Origin: Apiotrichum sp. Y4204
Lineage: Eukaryota > Basidiomycota > Tremellomycetes > Trichosporonales > Trichosporonaceae
Reading direction: 5' to 3'
NCBI GenBank assembly: GCA_025531455.1
Contig: JAMYHL010000155.1
Coordinates: 1-27,500 of the forward strand
DNA length: 27,500 bases
Part shown: in pieces, positions 20,321 to 27,500 of the stretch
How the letters are laid out: each line of letters starts with the position of its first letter
How positions within the stretch are numbered: the first letter of the stretch is position 1
Translations under genes and position numbers: made by a program
The notes under the pieces: model-generated
Databases searched by the model: none
What the model saw: the letters and a program-made list of their open reading frames with translations, nothing else
Told to the model about the DNA's origin: nothing

Positions 20321-22032
20321 GGGGTGATTGTGAGAATGGTGGTAATGCAGGCTGATATGAGTGGTTTCTCTGTTAATTGTCCTTTTCCGCTTGTTTTGTT
20401 TTTGGGTGCTGCTCGAGACGAAGATGTGGTTGACGAGAGGAAAGTGGTGGTGAAAAAAGGTGCGTTTGTGGTCGTGTGAGACATGAGTGAGAGGCTGGAG
20501 CGGGGGAGGAAAGGGTTTGCGGCCGTCGTGCGGCAATTTCCACCCTCTGAAAATATCCACTCGGCCGGAGCGGGGTTTGCGGGGGTGCAGCACTAGTGGG
20601 AACATCTGGGAAACTGCACGCGCGGCCAAAGCCGACTATTCGCCATCAGAGGGGAAGGGGTCTGGTGACGGAAGTAAAAAATGTTAAATTTACGTAAACA
20701 GTCCTGTTCAGTGTATATTTCGAGAAACGGAGCCGGAGCTTGCCAGCAGGGCAGTCGGTTCGGAATTCCGGAGTTTACCCCGCTTTCCTTTGCCCTTTTT
20801 GCACAGCCATCGGCTGCTTCGCGCGGCCTGTGTGTCACAGATCACAGAGCACGGCGCACGGCCCTGCACACCAAAATACAAAGGATTGCATACGCATACA
20901 GGACGCAGCCACTGGCCACTGATGCATACGCAGTTGTACTGTATATATGAAGCGATGATACATAGAGTGCAGACGATGGATGTACAGCACATACGCATGG
21001 CAAGCAGGGAGTCGTGAAAACGCACACTATAAAAAGGAATGATTAACATTCGATTGTGCGGGGCAACGCGGGGGGTTGTGGAATCTGACAATCCCGGAAT
21101 GGCGGAGCCGCCGGACCGGAGGAGCGCCAAAAGGCAGAGAGAGGCCAAGAGGCCCGAGGCCAGAGGCCCGGCTGGGCATATTGGCATGTGTGGCTTGGGG
21201 CTTGGCTGGGAGAGGGTTGCTTGGGCGCAGCTGGGCCAAAGTCGGCTAGCTCTGCTCTAGTGCATCGCCCAGAACGCCTTCTTTGCGCTTTGGTCAATTC
21301 TCACAGCCTTTTTTTCGTTCCTTTGCTTTTTGGCGTCTGGGCCTGTTTTTCATTGCTTTTTGTCCTGGTCCTTTTCGCCTGTTTCGTTTCCTCTCCTCCT
21401 TGCACAGAGCATGCATTCCTCCTTTATCGCTCTCCTCTACTCACTCTCACTCATTCACGATCGCCATTTGCCATACATCGCATCTCATCTCACATCACCC
21501 TCTACGTTCCCCCTCCCTCGATCTGCTCTCGACCTAGACCTAGACCGCGCACTCTTTCATTCCTTTGTTCACTCGCCCGCTCCTTTTGAATCCGACCTAG
21601 GGGACCTCGGGAACCTCGATCGCCGCGTGCCTAGCTTGTTCCCATCGACATCATTATACGCTCCGCGCTCGATGAATCGACCAACCTCTACCACTTGAAT
21701 CAAAACAACTCGTTTCGAGTACAGTCTTCATCGAACCCGTCTGTCCTTGCCCTACCGCTGGCTCGACAAGTAAGATCCGATCAAAGTCACTCATCGCCCA
21801 GTCGACTCGCTCGTAACCAGCTTTGCCAGCTCGTTCGTCCAGGTGCTGTGCACTGTTCGTCGAAACCAGGCTCCCGACCTTCCTCGCCACCCCGAACCCT
21901 GCCTATCCCCCTCCCCACCTTCCATCTTCCCCTCACTGTGCTGATAGATTCTGTGCACTTGCCAGGCAATGAACACACATTTCCGACCAGCTTCCTCCAT
22001 CACTCTTCTCCGTCGCCTCTAAACAACCCACC
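20321..22032. promoter_or_regulatory. Divergent intergenic region and CT-rich leader of the protease gene
   Basis: This 1.7 kb separates a minus-strand gene from a plus-strand gene. The middle (about 21095-21250) is purine-rich with repeated GAGGCC-like words. From about 21290 to 21530 the + strand is CT-rich with T-runs, consistent with the promoter and leader of the protease gene at 22033. Open frames on + in the CT-rich part (for example from 21412) end before the protease frame and are taken as leader. An unseen upstream coding exon of the protease cannot be excluded. Confidence 0.5.
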
Positions 22033-24985
22033 ATGCGAGATACTCCTGCGGGAGGGTCGCGCTTGCGTGAGCGACCTCCTGTACCTGCTGAACCAACAAC
22101 ATCCCCACCACCACCAAGGAACGGCGACCATTTGTCGTCGGATCTTGCTCAAGAACCTGCTTATGGGGCGTCACGAGTGCGGCTGTCAACGATAGCTCGG
22201 GCAAGGCGACAAGGCAAGCCACCACATTCGTCAAGTGGGACCCCGCAACCGACCTCTCAACCTTCATCTCCGCCGATTCGGCCACTGTTAGACGAGCGCC
22301 CGCAAGCGGGTGCTGTCATACCGTCGTTGTCGGATTCACTGTCTCCAAACTCGACGCACACGGTGTCGGTCACTGGCAGCATCAGCGTCGCCTCCGACTC
22401 CACGACCAGTTCAGCTCAGTCACTTTCAACTGAAAAGTTTAGTTCGTCATCTTTCAATTCATCTTCATCAATATCCTCTACAGCCGTGACCTCTCGACCA
22501 TGGACGTACACGGCGACGCCTTCGAAGAGTACGTCCGGATCAGCTGCCAGCAAGGCAACATTTGTTCCCGGAGTCATCTTCAACATGACCCTGGGTGGCA
22601 CATCAGACGCGCAGGCAGTTTACAGTGTGCCAATGACGCTCGGACATGACAGCGGATATCGCAAGAAACGAAGTCAGAAACGTGACGCAGTGTATCAAGT
22701 GATGGATATGCAGGTCGATCTCGGATCTTCAGACATGGTAAGGTGAACATACATCCCAACTATCTAACCTTGATAGTGGGTCGCTGTGAAGGGCTGTAAA
22801 ACGGCAGACTGCAAATCGTCTGCAAGGTTGTTCAACGATGACGAATCTCTTCCGCCCGATCACCCGATGTATCTAACGTTGTCATATGCCCAAGGCTCCG
22901 TGTCTGGTGGTATTATGTGGGAGCAAGTCACGTTGGGGCTGTTTGGTATTGCCTACCAAGCGTTTCGTAAGTGCCATGGGGAAGTGCTTCATAGACGTCT
23001 GTATGGGAGCTGACATACAGTTGCTGCGGACAACGTACATAATGAAGACCTTGGTGGAGGACAGTTTCAAGGCTTGCTAGGGCTGGCACGTAAGCGCACA
23101 TCTTTTTGTCGCGATGCTGACCGCAGTACCTGCCAACTCTTTGATTGAAGAATCAATCCCCGGCACCACGGGCTCCAACCCAGACGGAGCGACTTTTCTT
23201 GACAATCTGTTTGGCGCGGGTGCTTCGGCACCCAGTCAACGAATGTTTTCACTTTCTCTTGAACGCCGCGAAGATTCCAGAACGTTGTCGACCTTTGGCG
23301 TAGGTGCAGTCGACGAGCGTCTCTGTCCATACCCATGCGCACTTGACTTTATGCCGATAATTCCTCACGCCAACCTGGGCAAGACAGGGTACCTTCATTG
23401 GCGGGTTCCGCTGCTTGGGATGAAGGCACACTGGTTTGCCGACGCCACTCGAGGAAACGGTATCTCCTCCAAAGTGATTGAACTTGGGCCGAGTCTTACG
23501 GACGCTGCCCAACCCAACCCGCTAGCTGTGCTTGACTCCGGAGGAGTTGCTATTCTGGTGGGCAGTAAGGTCCACGCCGATGCAATTTACGGCGCATATG
23601 GGATCTCTGCCAGCTCTGATGGCCTTTGTGGGTACATGTGTGATTGTCAGCTGACGTCAGATCGAATGGCATGTACTGTACAATTGGCCTTCTCGTTTAC
23701 GCTGGGAAACAACGAGTTCTATGTTCACCCGTTGGACATGTCGTGGCCGGATCCCGCGGATCCGACCAAGTGTGTTGGAGCGATCCAAGTTTCTCAACAG
23801 ATTGCTCATCATGGCGACTTTGTTTTGGGCTCGTCGTTTATGAAGAACGTCTACTCTGTCTTCAAGTATCCGGATCAAAGAGGTAGCGGCAGGTCTTGGC
23901 AACCTGCAGTGGGGTTGAGCTCGCTTGTCAACGCTTCCACGGCATCGACAGACTTTTACGCTGTCCGTAATCAGCATAAGTCTTTGGCAACAGTATCCGG
24001 CGGCGGTGTGAACCCTTCCTCGCCGTTTCCCAGCGGTGTAGCAGAGGCCGCTCAGAAACGAGTGGTATCCACTACTATCATTGCAGCGTGTTCGGTGGTT
24101 GGGTTCTTCGTTCTCGCAGCTGGAGCGTTCTGCGCATGGTGGTTCTGGCTACGTCGTAAGGTAGGCGATAACGGAACTGTGGAGTACAAGATGGCACAAG
24201 TCAATCACCACAAGTCGGACAACAGCATGTCAACTCTTCGGAGTCGCAAGCACGAGCAAACCAAACGACAGAAGAGTATTGTAGACGGCTTTTCGGATTA
24301 CGACGAAGACAGTTGGATAAGTACACCTGAGGGCGGTGGAAGCGCAATAGGGCTGGTCGGCCTGCGGTGTCGTGAAGACAACGACAGGCTGTCCTCTGCC
24401 GCTCGACTCCGGAACGACAGTACTTCGACACATGGACGCCATTCAAGCTTGCATCAAAGCTTGCTTGCACACGACTCGCTACCGGACTCGCCCATGTCCG
24501 ATTTCTTTCCGCGTCAACGACAACGGAGTTCCAGCAGCGACATACTGTTCGCCGACCGCCTTGTCAGTGTGGAAAGTCGCATTGCCCAGCGGCCGTTGAG
24601 TAGCGTTGACGCTCACGAACATCGTATTGGCAGCAGCGACAGTCGTCCAGCATGGCCCTCCACCTCGCGATCGGGACGTCTGACAGACCACGACCCAGGT
24701 GTTTTCGCTCCGTCGCACTCGTCCCCTGATATTTCATCCCTCGCCTCTCAAGTGAACGCATCCAACTCAGGCACGCAGCGCCCCCAATCACAGCGCGCTG
24801 CGTCCATGTCAACTTCCCACAAATCCCCATCACTCTCAATGGCGGGACCATTCCCTTCCAACTCGAGTCGTTTGTCAGGCCACGATGTCGTGGACGGTTA
24901 CTTTCCTGTCATACCAACAGGTTCCGAGACATCAACCCTAAAGCCCCAGCGGGACCGCCGACCGAGTACTGGTCATTTGAATTGA
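22033..24985 (+). CDS. Membrane-anchored pepsin-family (A1) aspartic protease
   Basis: Exons 22033-22737, 22777-22966, 23021-23089 and 23127-24985 encode 940 residues. The introns are 39, 54 and 37 nt. The first catalytic motif VDLGSSDMWV (D229) is completed by splicing; the second is AVLDSGGVAILV (D458). Between them are a flap-like LSYAQGSVSGGIMWEQVTLG and GLLGLALPANSLIEE. The lobe closes with FVLGSSFMKNVYSVFKY. A single hydrophobic helix (about 637-665, IIAACSVVGFFVLAAGAFCAWWFWL) is followed by basic RRK and a Ser/Arg-rich tail of about 275 residues. The region before the protease domain (about 70-200) is Ser/Thr-rich, like a glycosylated extracellular stretch. The architecture fits fungal surface- or vacuole-facing proteases anchored in the membrane. 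The visible N-terminus (MRDTPAGGSRLRERPP) is not a signal peptide, so the true start may lie in an unseen upstream exon. DSGG in place of the usual DTGT/DSGT is unusual. Confidence 0.85.
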
Positions 24986-25307
24986 TACGGCCATGACCCT
25001 ATTCGGCGCTTGCAGCTGTCACGGTCTGCATCCCTGGATCATTCTTGCCGCGTTCCATCATTCCACTCCTTTATCACCTCATTACTTGTTGGCCCAGGGC
25101 TTGTTGACTCATAACTCCATGCGTCGGGTCGCTTCGTTCTCGTCATGTACAGGTGTATAGTATAGTATCGTATTATAGTATTGTGTGTCATGACACTGGA
25201 AGGACTTATTCCATCAGACGTCCCGTCCCTACATATATTTGTACTCTGTCCCGCGCACCCGAGTCTCCTTCACGGACATCAGTTGGTTTGTCAGCTTTAC
25301 CGCTCCA

Positions 25308-25345
25308 GGCTAATCACTCACATCTTCCGGGCTAATCACTCACAT
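25308..25345 (+). repeat. 16-bp direct repeat pair
   Basis: GGCTAATCACTCACAT occurs at 25308-25323 and 25330-25345, separated by 6 bp (22-bp period). It lies about 320 bp downstream of the protease stop. Confidence 0.85.
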
Positions 25346-26261
25346 TTAACTTGCATATGTGCATTTGACGACAGTTCGGCGCCTCGGCCACACAGGCTCA
25401 TCGCAAGCTGATCATTTCTGCAACCCCGCCTGTCGCCAACGGCTTGCCCCACAGTACCGCTGGCGGTGTTGCCCATCAGCCTACCCACCGGAGTGCCGGC
25501 AATTCACTTGTTCCTGAGAAGAGCCTTGTCGCGGCTGACACATGTCAGCTCGATGTTCGATGCCAACCAAGGGCTCGGACCTAGGGTGCCTCAGGAAGCG
25601 TAGATACCTGAGATTCGGACAACTCAAGGCTGATACACTAGCACCGAGCTTTTACCTGAATGTACTGAGATGGTTACAGTACCACTCTCAAAGTCACGCG
25701 CTGCCAAACGTGGTGATGTGGTCCCGTGCAGCCATTGGTTATCGGTGACGGCGGACGTTTCGGATAGCCTGAGCTGAAACAGGGAGCACCCGTGACCACT
25801 CAATGATGTCCGACATACAGATACCGTACATATAAGACGCTTACCGTTCAAGATGCTTCAACACGCAGATGCCGGAGACGCAGATGAAGACTTGCGAGGA
25901 AGCAGAGTTCATCCATTGTGGTGTATTAAAGTCTCATGTATTGTACTCCCTTCTTCTCAGTCAGACTGTGTGGCTACCCCTTGCCCTCGGCCCCCAGTGA
26001 GTTGCGCTTGTGAATCAGGATGATGCCGCAACGAGACCTTTACACTCTGTGACGACTTTGCTGATCTCAGAACTGCTTCCTGGGGAGGGTGGTTTTGCCG
26101 CACGCATGTGGAGCTGTTCGACGTCTCGAAGCCTTGCTGATAATTGAGTAACTAGGGCTTAGATCGAAAACCTGACTGAGTTCCACGGCCGGGAGTTGTC
26201 CGAGCTCCCAGCTGCCAGTTGTGTATAGTTCCATCGTCGGAGTCTCTCTTGCGGGGCTAAT

Positions 26262-26287
26262 GCCCTTCAGCAGAGCCCTTCAGCAGA
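26262..26287 (+). repeat. Perfect 13-bp tandem duplication
   Basis: GCCCTTCAGCAGA is repeated back to back (26262-26274, 26275-26287). This is a slippage-type duplication in unassigned DNA. Confidence 0.85.
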
Positions 26288-27036
26288 CAGGTCTCCCAAT
26301 CTCCGTCTTCAGGTGTAACTGCGAGGCCACATCGACGTGGCAAACGGGGTGGAGCTTCCAGCCCACATGCATGACAGAAAAGATCTTTGTCAGTTGATAT
26401 TTCGACTACGACTGTAGAGCCCATAATTACCTGTCGTTTCTTGTGACCCATAATGGCTCCTTATAGGCAACCAACAGTGGGTGCAGGGCCGCTGAGTAGG
26501 CTCAACGGAAACAAAGTGCCTCTTTGAATATCAACGCGTCCCATATGGATGAGAACAAGAGGCATCCTGAGCTAACACCGACGGATTGCTTACTGATCAG
26601 ATTCCGCATAGAACAGGACCGATATCCTGTGATAAGAAGACGATCTGCTGCGTACCTCCGATCCCCAATCACACACGAGACCCAGCGGTCACATTCACAG
26701 GTCATGTGCATGTTCAAGACCCGCCAAAGCTCACACTCAATGGGCTTAGAGGTTTGTTGCGTGCTAGAGATTTGCGGCATTATTATCCCAAAATTCAGTG
26801 ATGTTCGGCTCTCGACTACTGTAGACGCTTTCGGGACCCACATCTCCCAGAATTCATGCCCATCGTCTGTCTACCATTTGCCATCCTGTTACATGATTCT
26901 GATACCACCACCCGTCTCTCCTCCACGGTTGTGGTCCATACCTCTCCTTGGTGGGATGTCCCGCAATTCCGTTCGCTGTGAACCTGTTGATTATTCAGGC
27001 AAACTACCCATATCCACGCATCGAAGCAATTATTAA

Positions 27037-27228
27037 TCCAGCCACCGAAACCACCCTGCTGAAGTTGCTGAACAGCTAATCGAGGCTTCCGATGTCACGG
27101 ACTTAACGGTACATAAGGCTCAGATAGCTCGGTTCGAATGGAGATCTTATGCAGAGATCTTACGGCGTTGCCGTCTGACGTTTGGAACACCGAAGGGGAA
27201 ACCGACGGTGACGCAGCCCACTTCTTAG
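27037..27228 (+). other. Unassigned protein-like reading frame, possible exon or gene fragment
   Basis: The frame from 27037 to a TAG at 27226-27228 reads HPAEVAEQLIEASDVTDLTV, then HKAQIARFEWRSYAEILRRC, then RLTFGTPKGKPTVTQPTS. The composition (balanced charged and hydrophobic residues, helix-like) is more protein-like than its surroundings. It has no ATG, but an AATCCAG acceptor at 27035-27041 precedes it, so it could be a last exon. I found no convincing upstream exon. Confidence 0.25.
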
Positions 27229-27500
27229 ACCCGACTGAATCCTCCTTGTGGCTTCTCACAGGTCAACGATTGCAATCGTTGAGTTTATGGCAGGAGCACC
27301 GCGGGCGAGCATGTGGTGACGGTCGCCGAATTTATGGGTGCACGACATGTGCCGCTGTCATGTCACGGACGCACTTCTACATCTGCAATTTTTCCGCTGA
27401 TACCGAATGATACCTCGCAAATTTTCCTCCATTGAGTGCTGAACGGTTCTCCATGCTCTGTGCCGCATCTACCGAAGTCTAGTGGTTGGAAATCGAAAGG

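Larger units (their letters stand above)
24986..27500. other. Right-edge region without a supported gene
   Basis: It contains the 3' region of the protease gene, with TGTACAGGTGTATAG near 25146-25160. There are two small duplications, listed separately. Open frames at 26257-26451 (-), 26502-26843 (-), 26524-27036 (+) and 27138-27410 (+) have no motifs I recognise. A protein-like stretch at 27037-27228 (+) is noted as a possible exon or gene fragment. Part of a gene could continue beyond the right edge. Confidence 0.45.

Noticed and set aside
20321..20629. N-terminal extension of the small mitochondrial-type protein
   Set aside because: The in-frame upstream part is His/Thr/Pro-rich. The ATG at 20320 is followed directly by a good targeting presequence.
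22019..22285. Minus-strand frame with a hydrophobic stretch opposite the protease N-terminus
   Set aside because: It is antisense to the protease frame, whose downstream catalytic motifs fix the coding strand.
26257..26451. Cys-containing minus-strand frame (CHAC...C) as a zinc-finger gene
   Set aside because: It has only one CxxC pair and no supporting exons or family pattern.
26524..27036. 170-codon + strand open frame as a gene
   Set aside because: No domain, no protein-like periodicity and no plausible splice partners. An equally long frame exists on the other strand.
27128..27140. GGTTCGAAT as a tRNA B box
   Set aside because: No matching acceptor stem, anticodon arm or A box could be folded around it.

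Overview
The window is nuclear DNA from a filamentous fungus, most likely a basidiomycete (Agaricomycotina). The signs are intron-rich genes with very short introns (about 34-60 nt, GTRAGT-like donors, CTRAC/CTAAT branch sites close to the acceptor), CT-rich stretches just before start codons, a basal-eukaryote gene set, and no operons. The species cannot be fixed from the sequence alone. I re-spliced the genes by hand by requiring GT-AG ends, phase agreement and family motifs. Eight protein-coding genes came out.

Left part (1-8.7 kb), all on +: an R3HCC1/R3HCC1L-like RRM-fold protein (1260-2203), the polarity factor and formin co-activator Bud6/Aip3 (3634-6965), and the RNase P/MRP subunit Pop4/Rpp29 (7641-8707). 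The DNA at 1-180 is purine-rich on +, which suggests the promoter of a minus-strand gene that lies off the left edge.

Middle (8.7-17.8 kb): a 3.9 kb stretch (8708-12577) with no recognisable gene but with several repeats, including a G-tract cluster and a run of 24 A. Then comes an Apn1/endonuclease IV-type AP endonuclease (12578-14274, +), tail to tail (32 bp between stop codons) with a Coq11-like atypical SDR (14307-15690, -). The Coq11-like gene is head to head with the tail-anchored-protein targeting ATPase Get3 (16287-17797, +).

Right part (17.8-27.5 kb): a DUF7704-like small membrane protein (18287-19167, -) whose reading frame needs an 8-nt micro-exon, a small protein with a mitochondrial-type presequence (19892-20320, -), and a large membrane-anchored pepsin-family aspartic protease (22033-24985, +). 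The last 2.5 kb holds no gene I can support, only an unassigned protein-like reading frame near 27.04-27.23 kb.

The genes are unrelated housekeeping functions (polarity, tRNA processing, DNA repair, ubiquinone, ER membrane insertion), so there is no pathway cluster. I found no transposon, CRISPR, tRNA or rRNA gene. The points most worth a second look are the gene architectures: micro-exons, near-minimal introns, a metal-ligand codon created only by splicing, and a type-I-like protease with no visible signal peptide.
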